The translations under genes were made by a program, and so were the position numbers. The notes under the pieces were generated by a model that saw only the letters and a program-made list of their open reading frames with translations, did no database searches and was not told the origin of the DNA. From the NCBI GenBank assembly GCA_051293835.1, contig JBPKMA010000005.1, positions 124,001 through 188,000 on the forward strand: a stretch of DNA of 64,000 nt, in the 5' to 3' direction. Source of the DNA: DATLZU01 sp051293835 (GTDB lineage: Bacteria; Nitrospirota; Nitrospiria; Nitrospirales; Nitrospiraceae). Position 1 is the first letter of the stretch. Every line of letters begins with the position of its first letter. This document shows positions 20,026-28,520 of this stretch, in pieces.

Positions 20026-20502
20026 ATGCCGACACCGATTACGAAGAAAGGGTATGAAGCGTTGAAAGCCGAGCTTGACCGGCTACGCAAGGTCGAGCGG
20101 CCAAAGGTCATCGAAGCGATCGCCGAAGCCCGAGGGCACGGCGATCTCAGTGAAAACGCGGAATATGAGGCCGCCAAGGAGCGGCAGGGCTTCATCGAAG
20201 CGAGGATCGCGGAGCTAGAACGCAAACTGGCGGACGCCAGGATTATCGAAACAGCGAATCGCTCCAGCGACACCGTGGTCTTCGGCGCGACTGTTGTCCT
20301 GATCGAACAGGCATCCGGAGAGAAAAAGCAATACACCCTTGTCGGCCAGGACGAGGTGGACCTCAAGAACGGGAGAATTTCCGTGCAATCGCCCGTCGGC
20401 AAGGCGCTGATCGGCCGCCGAGTTGGGGATGTGGTCGAGGTCCAAACACCAGCCCGCCTGGTGGAGTACGAAATCCTCGAGATTCGCTTCGACGAACTCT
20501 AA
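20026..20502 (+). CDS. greA: Transcript cleavage/elongation factor GreA
   Basis: The 158-residue protein has the GreA coiled-coil finger (about residues 1-75) with the acidic tip motif HGDLSENAEYEAAKE, and a C-terminal FKBP-like domain (VVLIEQASGEKKQYTLVG; SPVGKALIGRRVGDVVEV). It rescues backtracked RNA polymerase. It is 88 bases after carB, so it may have its own promoter, though I could not define one. Confidence 0.97.
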   Translation: MPTPITKKGYEALKAELDRLRKVERPKVIEAIAEARGHGDLSENAEYEAAKERQGFIEARIAELERKLADARIIETANRSSDTVVFGATVVLIEQASGEKKQYTLVGQDEVDLKNGRISVQSPVGKALIGRRVGDVVEVQTPARLVEYEILEIRFDEL

Positions 20503-20524
20503 CGCTAGCAGCGTGTGTGATGCC

Positions 20525-21322
20525 ATGCCCCCTGCCATTTCTCTCATCACGCTACTGACTGACTTTGGCGACCGCGACTACTTCGTCGCTAGCCTGAAAG
20601 GGGTCATTCTCGGGATCAACCCGCTCGCCCGGATTGTTGATCTGTCCCACCAGATCACACCCCATCAGATCGACGAAGCGGCCTATCTGTTGAAGTCCTG
20701 TTACCGTTATTTCCCCGAGGGAACCGTGCACGTTGCCGTGGTCGATCCCGGTGTCGGTAGCCGCCGGCGGCCGTTGCTGGTCAGTAGCTCGCGCTACTTT
20801 TTCATCGCTCCGGACAACGGTTTGCTGAGCTACATCTATCAGGAAGAGACGAACGTCGAAGTGCGGCAGATCGAGAACCGGCAGTACCGGCTGGAGTCGG
20901 AAGGCGCGACGTTCGACGGCCGCGACCTCTTCGCTCCGGCCGCGGCGTGGCTGACCAAGGGTATGGCCCTCGGTTCGTTCGGTCGGCTGATTCGCGATTA
21001 CGTCAGACTTCCGATCGCCGAGCCAGCCTGGGAGCACCAGGTCTTGACGGGACGGATTGTCTATATCGACCGATTCGGCAACTTGGTCTCCAATGTGTCG
21101 TCCGCGCACGTCAAAGAAGTCCGAGGGGTGGCCAAGCGCGATCCAATCATCCGGATCGGCGGCCTCACCATTGAAGGCTTGGTTGGCAGTTACAGCGAAG
21201 GATCGCCCGACCAGCCTCGGGCGCTCATCAACAGCAACGGGCAACTGGAAATCTTCCTTAAAGAAGCCAGTGCCGCCGACCGCCTGAAGGTGGGACGAGG
21301 CGAGCGGATCGACGTGTTCTGA
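20525..21322 (+). CDS. S-adenosyl-L-methionine hydrolase (DUF62/SAM hydroxide adenosyltransferase family)
   Basis: This 265-residue protein has the family's N-terminal motif ITLLTDFGDRDYFVASLKGV and the conserved HVAVVDPGVGSRRRPLL and FIAPDNGLLSY. A C-terminal beta domain follows with YIDRFGNLVSNV. Characterised relatives hydrolyse SAM to adenosine and methionine; related fluorinases use halide. The halide-loop insertion of fluorinases is not evident, so hydrolase is the best call. ATG 20525 gives the family's usual start; GTG 20513 is possible. It converges on lhgO. Confidence 0.88.
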   Translation: MPPAISLITLLTDFGDRDYFVASLKGVILGINPLARIVDLSHQITPHQIDEAAYLLKSCYRYFPEGTVHVAVVDPGVGSRRRPLLVSSSRYFFIAPDNGLLSYIYQEETNVEVRQIENRQYRLESEGATFDGRDLFAPAAAWLTKGMALGSFGRLIRDYVRLPIAEPAWEHQVLTGRIVYIDRFGNLVSNVSSAHVKEVRGVAKRDPIIRIGGLTIEGLVGSYSEGSPDQPRALINSNGQLEIFLKEASAADRLKVGRGERIDVF

Positions 21323-21345
21323 CCCCATCCCATCGGCAGTAGCCT

Positions 21346-22542
21346 TCAACCGGTCAGTGCACGAATTCGATCGCACACATAGCCGGAAAATGGGATCGCG
21401 CAGGTGAAGGCAGGGGACACGGCGTTCAAGACGTGGATGGAACGATGATCACCTTCCACGACAAAATCCATCTCGAGACGTTTTTCGCGGATATCCAACA
21501 GTTGCGCGCGAATACCCGGCTCTCCCCACTGCAGAAACTGGCGCAGCTCGACGCCTTCAACCAACGCGCCGGCCAAGGCGACCATCCGTGAGCGGGAATA
21601 CTTCGCCAGTTCGCTCAGCGCCAGCTGTGTGAAGTCAAAGCGGGAGTGGAGCAGCAATCCGAGCCCTCGTGCCACGACCTCGATCAATTCACCTAACCGA
21701 AAATTGCTCAGCCCTCGATACTGCTCCCGCCAAAGCGCCGGAATCGCGGTCGGTCCGATCTTGATCCGACCGGAGACAGTCACCGTGAAATGTACCCCCA
21801 AGAACGGATTCCGCAAATCTGGCACCGGATAAATATTGGTCCGGATCGCTCCCGGTGGTTCGTTCGAATACAGATACAAGCCTTTGAACGGCAAAATCCG
21901 GTAGCGTTCGGAAAAGCCAAAGTCCCGCGCGATTTTATCGGCATAGAGTCCTGCGGCGTTGACCACATATCCGGCCTCATAAGTCTCCCGGTTGGTGCGT
22001 ACCTGCCGGCCGTTTCGGCTCTCGTATGCCGTGCCGAGATGAATCCGAATCCCTTCCGCCAGCGCATCCGCTTGTACGGCGTTCACCACCGACACAGGGT
22101 CGACAGTCGAGGTCCGGGGAGAGAAGAGCGCCCGTCGATAGGTTTTGACCCGTGGCTCAATTGCTTTGGCCTCCCGCTCAGTCACTTCCTCCAGCACAAT
22201 TCCGTTCGCGCGTCCTCGCCGGAGCAACTCGTCCAGCGACGCCAGTTCGCCTTCATGTTTGGCCACCACGAGCTTGCCGCATTTGTTGAGCGGTAGCTTC
22301 TTGTCCTCGCAGTAAGCTGTCAGTTGTTCGTTCCCTAGCCGGGTGAATTTCGCCTTGAGGCTCTCGGGGGAATAGTAAAATCCGGCATGAAGCACACCGC
22401 TGTTACGACCGCTGGCATGTGCACCGCACCTTGCTTCTTTCTCGATTACGACGATCCGAGCATCGGGAAAGCGTCGGCGCAGTTCCCGCGCGATACTTAA
22501 GCCGATAATCCCACCGCCGATCACCAGAAAATCGCTCGTCAT
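21346..22542 (-). CDS. lhgO: L-2-hydroxyglutarate oxidase-like FAD-dependent dehydrogenase
   Basis: The 398-residue protein starts with an FAD-binding Rossmann motif, FLVIGGGIIGLSIARELRRR, followed by the FAD strand IVVIEKE and GAHASGRNSGVLHAGFYY, the LhgO signature. The substrate-domain phrase GPTAIPALWREQY and a long C-terminal segment are also present. It would oxidise L-2-hydroxyglutarate to 2-oxoglutarate, passing electrons to the membrane. The ATG is seven bases after the bioA stop, so the two are co-transcribed. Confidence 0.88.
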   Translation of the reverse strand: MTSDFLVIGGGIIGLSIARELRRRFPDARIVVIEKEARCGAHASGRNSGVLHAGFYYSPESLKAKFTRLGNEQLTAYCEDKKLPLNKCGKLVVAKHEGELASLDELLRRGRANGIVLEEVTEREAKAIEPRVKTYRRALFSPRTSTVDPVSVVNAVQADALAEGIRIHLGTAYESRNGRQVRTNRETYEAGYVVNAAGLYADKIARDFGFSERYRILPFKGLYLYSNEPPGAIRTNIYPVPDLRNPFLGVHFTVTVSGRIKIGPTAIPALWREQYRGLSNFRLGELIEVVARGLGLLLHSRFDFTQLALSELAKYSRSRMVALAGALVEGVELRQFLQWGEPGIRAQLLDIREKRLEMDFVVEGDHRSIHVLNAVSPAFTCAIPFSGYVCDRIRALTG

Positions 22543-22549
22543 CCTACCG

Positions 22550-23965
22550 CTATTTCCGAGTCGCTCGCCGTCCTGATTGACGCATGTGAACCATCTCTCC
22601 CACCGTCCGGATCGAAGCATCGAGGATCGACACCATCCGGACCAGCGCTGCACGAGGAGTCGAGAGCGGCGGCATTAACACGATCACGTCTCTTAGCGGG
22701 CGGATCAGCAGTCCGCGCCGACGAGCTTCCAATGCGACCTGATGGCCAACCCGCAGCGCGGGCGAGTAGGGCTCCTTGGTCATCCGGTCCTTGACCAGCT
22801 CAAGGCCCACCATGAACCCGCACTGGCGGATGTCTCCGACCTGAGGCAATTCCCCCAGAGAACGCAACTGACGCGACAGCTCCTCGATTTTCGGACGCAG
22901 GTGCGCCAAGGTCCGTTCTGTGCGAAAGACCTCCAGATTCGCCAGAGCCACGGCGCAGCCGAGCGGATTGCCAGTATAGCTGTGCCCGTGAAAGAACGCC
23001 TTCCAGTCCTCGTACCGGCCCAAGAACGCCCGATAGATCTCCTCCGTCGTCAACGTCGCTGCCAGTGGCAGATAGCCGCCGGTCAAGCCTTTGCTGATTG
23101 CCATCAGGTCCGGCGTGACGCCTTCCTGTTCGCAAGCGAACATCGTGCCCGTGCGGCCGAAGCCTGTGGCGACTTCGTCGGCAATCAAGAGCACGCCATA
23201 TTTTGTGCACAGCTCACGAACACGTTTGAGATAGCCGGGCGGTGCTGTGATCATCCCGGCTGCTGCCTGCACAAGTGGCTCGACGATGAAGCCGGCGAGG
23301 TCTAAGTGTCGCGTTTTGAGTATGTGTTCGATGGGGTCAAGGCAGGCCATCCCGCAGGACGGGTAGGCCAGTTTCAGCGGGCATCGATAGCAGTACGGCG
23401 CGTCGGCGGCTAACGTAGGAAAGAGCAGCGACACAAACCGTTTGTGGAACGTGTCGATCTGTCCCACGCTCATGGCTCCTATCGTGTCACCATGATAGGC
23501 CAGCGTCAGATGCAGAAAGGTGTTCTTCGGCCCGAGACGAGGACGCCGTTGCTGCCAGTACTGCACCGCCATCTTCAAGGCGATCTCCACGGCCGTGGAT
23601 CCATCGTCCGAATAGAAGACGCGGGTCAGGCCACGCGGGGCCAGGCTCACCAATTCCCGCGCGAGTCTAATGGCGGGAGGATGGCTGAGACCTAACAGCG
23701 TGCTGTGCGCGATTCGCCTGAGTTGATCGCGGATCGCCCGATCCAAGAGCGGGTGGCGATGGCCATGGACGTTGACCCAGATGGAGGACACCCCGTCTAA
23801 ATAGCGACGCCCCTGGATGTCGACGAGGTAGGGCCCCTTGCCGCGCTCGATGATCACTGGCATCTCCTGCTCCCATTCCCGCATCTGGGTGAAGGGGTGC
23901 CAGAGATACTTCCGATCCCATGCAGCCAGTCGATCAGAGTCGGATCGGAACGTCCGCGATTCCAT
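22550..23965 (-). CDS. bioA: Adenosylmethionine-8-amino-7-oxononanoate aminotransferase
   Basis: This 471-residue class III aminotransferase uses SAM to aminate KAPA to DAPA in biotin synthesis. Landmarks: YLWHPFTQMREW at the N terminus (the BioA-specific W-HPFT), FYSDDGSTAVEIALKMA, ADEVATGFGRTGTMFACEQ, and the PLP lysine in LMAISKGLTGGYLPLAA. An interior CPLKLAYPSCGMAC insert is typical of longer BioA proteins. It diverges from lepA, sharing the promoter region; no other bio genes are in the window. Confidence 0.94.
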   Translation of the reverse strand: MESRTFRSDSDRLAAWDRKYLWHPFTQMREWEQEMPVIIERGKGPYLVDIQGRRYLDGVSSIWVNVHGHRHPLLDRAIRDQLRRIAHSTLLGLSHPPAIRLARELVSLAPRGLTRVFYSDDGSTAVEIALKMAVQYWQQRRPRLGPKNTFLHLTLAYHGDTIGAMSVGQIDTFHKRFVSLLFPTLAADAPYCYRCPLKLAYPSCGMACLDPIEHILKTRHLDLAGFIVEPLVQAAAGMITAPPGYLKRVRELCTKYGVLLIADEVATGFGRTGTMFACEQEGVTPDLMAISKGLTGGYLPLAATLTTEEIYRAFLGRYEDWKAFFHGHSYTGNPLGCAVALANLEVFRTERTLAHLRPKIEELSRQLRSLGELPQVGDIRQCGFMVGLELVKDRMTKEPYSPALRVGHQVALEARRRGLLIRPLRDVIVLMPPLSTPRAALVRMVSILDASIRTVGEMVHMRQSGRRATRK

Positions 23966-24025
23966 GGATTATCGAAAAGGCGTTGCAACCGCGTCGCGCA
24001 TGTGGAACGTCGGAAAGACGTGCGG

Positions 24026-24055
24026 ATTATAGTGAGCCGGTGTTCTCTTTGACAA
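24026..24055 (-). promoter_or_regulatory. Promoter of bioA-lhgO, overlapping the lepA promoter
   Basis: On the minus strand TTGTCA (24055-24050) and a perfect TATAAT (24031-24026) are separated by 18 bases, giving a leader of about 50 bases before bioA. The -35 hexamer overlaps the -35 of the divergent lepA promoter. Confidence 0.6.
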
Positions 24056-24077
24056 CCCGGGAGCGAGGCAATATAAT
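24049..24077 (+). promoter_or_regulatory. Perfect consensus sigma-70 promoter of lepA
   Basis: TTGACA (24049-24054), a 17-base spacer, and TATAAT (24072-24077) match the sigma-70 consensus exactly. Initiation near 24084 leaves only about 12 bases before the lepA ATG at 24096, with no Shine-Dalgarno sequence. Confidence 0.82.
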
Positions 24078-24095
24078 GAGCCAATTTCGTAATGC

Positions 24096-25907
24096 ATGAG
24101 CCGGGATTTGCAAAATCTCATCCGGAATTTCTCTATTATCGCGCACATCGATCACGGCAAATCCACCCTCGCTGACCGGTTCCTAGAAGCCACGGGTGCC
24201 ATCACCGCCCGTGAGTTCCGAGAACAGATCCTCGACGCGATGGACCTTGAACGTGAGCGAGGGATCACGATCAAGGCCCATGCGGTCGCCATCCGGTATC
24301 AGGCGAAAGACGGGCGGACGTACACCCTCCATCTGATCGATACGCCGGGGCACGTCGATTTCACCTACGAGGTCTCGCGCAGCCTGGCAGCCTGTGAGGG
24401 AGCCTTGCTGCTGGTGGACGCCAGTCAGGGCGTGCAGGCTCAGACGATCGCCAACGTGCACCTGGCCATGGCGAACAACCTGGTTATCATTCCGGTCATC
24501 AACAAGATCGATCTTCCGAGCGCCGACATCGAGGCCACGAAGCAGCAGATCCAGGACGTCCTCGGGCTTGAAGCCGCCAATGCCCTGCTGGTCAGCGCGA
24601 AGGAGGGGAGGGGGGTGGTGGACGTGTTGGAAGCCGTCGTCGCCAGGGTTCCACCGCCTTCCGGTTCACCGGACAAGCCGCTCAAGGCGCTGATCTTTGA
24701 TTCGTGGTTCGACAACTACCAAGGGGTCATCGTGTTGATCCGCATCATCGACGGGTCAGTCCGGCCCGGCATGAAGATCAAGGTCATGTCCAATGATCGG
24801 ATTTTCGAGGTGGCCGAAGTCGGACAATTCACACCGAAGCGGACTAAGACTGCGCAGCTCCAGACGGGCGAAGTCGGCTATCTCTGCGCCAACATGAAGG
24901 GGGTGACGGACGTCAAGATCGGCGACACGATCACCGACGCGGTTCTCCCCACTGACTCTCCGTTTCCCGGGTACCGGGAAGTCAAGCCACTGGTCTTCTG
25001 CGGTCTGTATTCCACCGACACGGCGAAGTACGAGGACCTACGCGACGCGCTGCAGAAGCTGCGCTTGAACGACTCCTCGTTCGTCTATGAACCGGAAACG
25101 TCGCTGGCGCTGGGATTTGGATTCCGCTGCGGATTTCTTGGGCTTCTGCATATGGAAATCGTCCAGGAACGGTTGGAACGGGAGTACGGACTTTCGTTGA
25201 TCACCACCGCGCCGACGGTGGTGTATCGCGTTCTGACGACCAAGGGCGAAGTGCTGGAAATTGACAACCCCGCCAAGCTGCCGCCTCCCCATACGATCGA
25301 ACTGTTCGAGGAGCCGTTTATCCTGGCGACGATCATCACGCCGGAACGATATGTCGGGAACCTCCTTCAACTGTGCCAGGAACGGCGTGGCATCCAGCAA
25401 AGCCTCCAATACCTCGACCCGACCCGCGTCATGCTCACGTACGAATTGCCCCTCAATGAGGTCATCCTTGATTTCTACGATCGGTTGAAATCGAGGACTC
25501 AAGGCTACGCTTCGTTTGATTATGAGCTGATCGGTTACCGGGAATCGGATCTCGTGAAGCTGGACATTCTGCTCAACGGCGAGCCGGTCGATGCCCTGTC
25601 GTTCATCACCCATCGCGAGCGGGCCTATCACCGGGGTCGGCAGATGGTTGAGAAAATGAAGGAGTTGATTCCGAAGCAGATGTTCGAGGTTGCCATTCAG
25701 GCGGCGATCGGCAACAAGGTCATTGCGCGGGAAACGATCGGCGCCCTGAAGAAAAACGTTACGGCGAAGTGCTACGGCGGTGACATTACCCGCAAACGGA
25801 AGCTGTGGGAAAAGCAGAAAGAAGGCAAGAAGCGAATGAAACAGGTAGGCCGGGTCGAAGTGCCGCAGGAAGCGTTTCTTGCCCTGCTGAAGGTGACTGG
25901 CGAATGA
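24096..25907 (+). CDS. lepA: Elongation factor 4 (back-translocating GTPase)
   Basis: The 603-residue protein has all LepA hallmarks. These are the GTPase motifs AHIDHGKST, DTPGHVDF (with catalytic His) and NKIDLPSAD; EF-G-like domains II, III and V; and the LepA-specific C-terminal domain ending near NVTAKCYGGDITRKRKLWEKQ. It acts on stalled or mis-translocated ribosomes. It is the first gene of a long plus-strand operon starting lepA-lepB, an arrangement known in many bacteria. The stop overlaps the lepB ATG by four bases. Confidence 0.98.
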   Translation: MSRDLQNLIRNFSIIAHIDHGKSTLADRFLEATGAITAREFREQILDAMDLERERGITIKAHAVAIRYQAKDGRTYTLHLIDTPGHVDFTYEVSRSLAACEGALLLVDASQGVQAQTIANVHLAMANNLVIIPVINKIDLPSADIEATKQQIQDVLGLEAANALLVSAKEGRGVVDVLEAVVARVPPPSGSPDKPLKALIFDSWFDNYQGVIVLIRIIDGSVRPGMKIKVMSNDRIFEVAEVGQFTPKRTKTAQLQTGEVGYLCANMKGVTDVKIGDTITDAVLPTDSPFPGYREVKPLVFCGLYSTDTAKYEDLRDALQKLRLNDSSFVYEPETSLALGFGFRCGFLGLLHMEIVQERLEREYGLSLITTAPTVVYRVLTTKGEVLEIDNPAKLPPPHTIELFEEPFILATIITPERYVGNLLQLCQERRGIQQSLQYLDPTRVMLTYELPLNEVILDFYDRLKSRTQGYASFDYELIGYRESDLVKLDILLNGEPVDALSFITHRERAYHRGRQMVEKMKELIPKQMFEVAIQAAIGNKVIARETIGALKKNVTAKCYGGDITRKRKLWEKQKEGKKRMKQVGRVEVPQEAFLALLKVTGE

Positions 25908-26695
25908 GCAGAGATCCTAATCGCCCGGGCATGGAGGACCCCTCCTCGCCCCGCACCGAGATCGCATCCCAACCCGCGATCTCCAAGCCACTTTTGGAAG
26001 AGGAAGCGGTTGCGGCTGCCAGCAAACCGATTCAGAGCCGAAAATCCGTCTTCCGCGAATATGCGGAGGCGATCGTCGTCGCCATGCTTCTGGCGTTCGC
26101 GATCCGCGTGTTCGTCGTCCAAGCCTTCAAGATTCCGTCTGGTTCGATGATTCCGACTCTGTTGATCGGCGATCACATTTTGGTCAGCAAATTGGCGTAC
26201 GGCCTTCAGTGGCCGACGAACTGCAAAGTGCGCCTGAGCTTTCCTCCGATCACCTGCTATTCCTCGTATACGCTGATCCGCTTCGGGCAGCCGCAGCGCG
26301 GCGACATCATCGTGTTCCGCTACCCGGAGGACGAAGACAAGGATTTCATTAAACGGATCATCGGCTTGCCCGGGGATACGATCCAAATCCGCAACAAGGT
26401 CGTCTACGTCAACGGCACACCGCTTGACGACAAGGCCTATACCCAACGGGTGGATCCGGGAGTGATCGACAGTGCAGTCAATCCGCGCGACAACTTCGGT
26501 CCAGTCACGGTCCCTGACGATTCCTATTTCGTGATGGGGGACAACCGCGACCAGAGTCTCGACAGCCGGTTCTGGGGATTTGTGCGCGCGGACAAAATCC
26601 GGGGGAAAGCCTTCCGAATTTATTGGTCGTGGAGGGGACAAGGTAAGTGGACGGAGTGGGTGCGATGGGAGCGTCTCGGTCAGGCCGTTCGATGA
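25904..26695 (+). CDS. lepB: Signal peptidase I
   Basis: The 263-residue protein has a long cytoplasmic N-terminal tail, one membrane span (about residues 55-75, AIVVAMLLAFAIRVFVV), then the catalytic Ser in FKIPSGSMIPTL and the catalytic Lys in DKDFIKRIIGLPGD. Box E GDNRDQSLDSRFWG is also present. It removes signal peptides at the periplasmic face of the inner membrane. The ATG overlaps the lepA stop; its own stop overlaps the hldA-like ATG. Confidence 0.96.
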   Translation: MSRDPNRPGMEDPSSPRTEIASQPAISKPLLEEEAVAAASKPIQSRKSVFREYAEAIVVAMLLAFAIRVFVVQAFKIPSGSMIPTLLIGDHILVSKLAYGLQWPTNCKVRLSFPPITCYSSYTLIRFGQPQRGDIIVFRYPEDEDKDFIKRIIGLPGDTIQIRNKVVYVNGTPLDDKAYTQRVDPGVIDSAVNPRDNFGPVTVPDDSYFVMGDNRDQSLDSRFWGFVRADKIRGKAFRIYWSWRGQGKWTEWVRWERLGQAVR

Positions 26696-27735
26696 GCGGC
26701 GCACGCCGATCCGCGGGTGCTGGCGAGGTCCCGAGACCTCCCGTGGACGGATCCGGCACTTTGCGTACGCTTCAGCGGCGTATTCAACGTTTCCCCCAGG
26801 CCAGCGTGTTGGTCGTCGGGGATCTGATCCTCGACCACTATATCTGGGGCCGTGTCAACCGGATTTCTCCCGAAGCCCCGGTTCCCGTGGTCCATGTCGA
26901 ATCCGAATCGCTGAAACTCGGCGGGGCGGCGAACGTCTACAACAATATCCTGTCGCTCGGCGGTCAAGCGGATCTGTGCGGGGTCATCGGTGCGGACGAG
27001 AGCGGTCGGCTCTTGCTCAAAGAGCTCGGCTTGCGCCGGCCAGGGCGGGGCGGGGTCATCATTGACGCCGACCGGCCGACAACCCGCAAAAGTCGGGTCA
27101 TTGCCCACAATCAGCAGGTAGTCCGCTATGATGTCGAACAGCGCACAGAACTGAAGGCCGCTCTCCAACGGCGCATCGTGCGGTATGTCGAGTCGCGGCT
27201 GCGGGAATTGTCCTGTTTGGTCGTTTCGGACTATGCCAAAGGCGTCGTCACTGCCTTCTTGATGGCCGAACTGACCCAGTTGGCTGCACGTTACGGCATT
27301 CCGATCGTCGTCGATCCCAAGGTCGAACATTTCGGCTACTACAAGGGCGTGACGGTCATCACCCCCAATCACCTGGAAGCCGTGCAGGCCGCAGGCGTGC
27401 ACGGCGAGGATGATCAGACCATCGACGAAGCCGGCGCGATCATCCGGCAACGTCTGGGATGCCAGTCGGTTTTGATCACCCGCGGGGAGCGGGGCATGAG
27501 CTTGTACGAGGCCGATGGCGCCCGATGGCACATTCCCACCCGCGCGCGTCAGGTGTACGATGTCACTGGTGCGGGCGATACCGTCGTCGGAACCTTGGCC
27601 TTGGCCCTGTCGACTGGTGCGTCTATGCGCGAGGCGGCGACCCTGGCCAATTACGCCGCCGGAATCGTCGTCGGCATGGTCGGTACCGCGACGGTGACGC
27701 CTCAGCAACTCTCAGACGCGTTGAACCATGCATAG
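26692..27735 (+). CDS. rfaE1: D-glycero-beta-D-manno-heptose-7-phosphate kinase (RfaE domain I type)
   Basis: The 347-residue PfkB/ribokinase-fold enzyme has VLVVGDLILDHYIWG and VNRISPEAPVPVVHVE, diagnostic of RfaE/HldE domain I, the GGAANVYNNI sugar-site loop, and the catalytic DVTGAGDTVVGTLALAL. It phosphorylates heptose 7-phosphate at C1 in ADP-heptose synthesis for lipopolysaccharide core. Only the kinase half is present; the adenylyltransferase half (HldE domain II) is absent and must be encoded elsewhere. It overlaps lepB by four bases and kdsB by eight. Confidence 0.93.
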   Translation: MSGARRSAGAGEVPRPPVDGSGTLRTLQRRIQRFPQASVLVVGDLILDHYIWGRVNRISPEAPVPVVHVESESLKLGGAANVYNNILSLGGQADLCGVIGADESGRLLLKELGLRRPGRGGVIIDADRPTTRKSRVIAHNQQVVRYDVEQRTELKAALQRRIVRYVESRLRELSCLVVSDYAKGVVTAFLMAELTQLAARYGIPIVVDPKVEHFGYYKGVTVITPNHLEAVQAAGVHGEDDQTIDEAGAIIRQRLGCQSVLITRGERGMSLYEADGARWHIPTRARQVYDVTGAGDTVVGTLALALSTGASMREAATLANYAAGIVVGMVGTATVTPQQLSDALNHA

Positions 27736-28501
27736 ACCGGCCGGATCGGTGACGGTCGTTATTCCCGCCCGTTTCGGCTCGTCCCGATTTCCTGGCAAGC
27801 CGTTGGCCCGGCTCTTGGGAAAGCCCCTGATCCAGCATGTGTACGAGCGGGCGCGGACCTGCCGGGCCGTCGACGAGGTGATCGTGGCGACTGACGACGA
27901 TCGGATTCGTGAAACCGTCGAAGCGTTCGGCGGGCTGGTCGTCATGGCCGAAGATCCGTTCCGAACCGGAACCGATCGGGTGGCGGCAGTAGCGCGCCAG
28001 CGGACGGGCGAGTATTTCGTCGACCTTCAAGGCGATGAGATCCCGCTGCATTCCGATCTGCTCGCAGACCTTGTCGAACCGTTTCTTGCGAGCGGGGCGG
28101 AAATGGGCACGCTCAAGCGTCCGCTGGAGTCCGCCGAGGACCTCCGCAATCCCGCTGTCGTGAAGGTGGTCACGGACGCGGGCGGGGACGCGCTCTACTT
28201 TTCCCGCGCGCCGATCCCGCACGTGCGGGATGAGACGGACGGGCGACCCGCACGCGGGTTGCATTACATGCACCTCGGCCTTTACATTTATACCCGCCGA
28301 ACGCTCCTCAAGTTGGCCGAGTTGCCGACCGGACTCATGGAAGACGCCGAGAAACTCGAACAACTCCGTGCGCTGGAGCACGGCATCCGTATCCGCGTCT
28401 GGGAAACGCAGCACCCGTCCCTGCGGATCGATACGCCGGAAGATCTGCTCAAGGCCGAAACCATGTTGCGACACGGAGAGGCGGCGCGGTGCGGAGACTG
28501 A
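27728..28501 (+). CDS. kdsB: 3-deoxy-manno-octulosonate (Kdo) cytidylyltransferase
   Basis: This 257-residue nucleotidyltransferase has the N-terminal VIPARFGSSRFPGKPLA motif, EVIVATDDDRI, RTGTDRVAAVA and FVDLQGDEIPL, all conserved in KdsB. It couples CTP and Kdo to CMP-Kdo in the cytoplasm. Its position directly before pyrG, which makes CTP, is notable. Confidence 0.96.
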   Translation: MHRPAGSVTVVIPARFGSSRFPGKPLARLLGKPLIQHVYERARTCRAVDEVIVATDDDRIRETVEAFGGLVVMAEDPFRTGTDRVAAVARQRTGEYFVDLQGDEIPLHSDLLADLVEPFLASGAEMGTLKRPLESAEDLRNPAVVKVVTDAGGDALYFSRAPIPHVRDETDGRPARGLHYMHLGLYIYTRRTLLKLAELPTGLMEDAEKLEQLRALEHGIRIRVWETQHPSLRIDTPEDLLKAETMLRHGEAARCGD

Positions 28502-28520
28502 TCCTGACGAGGCGGAAGTC

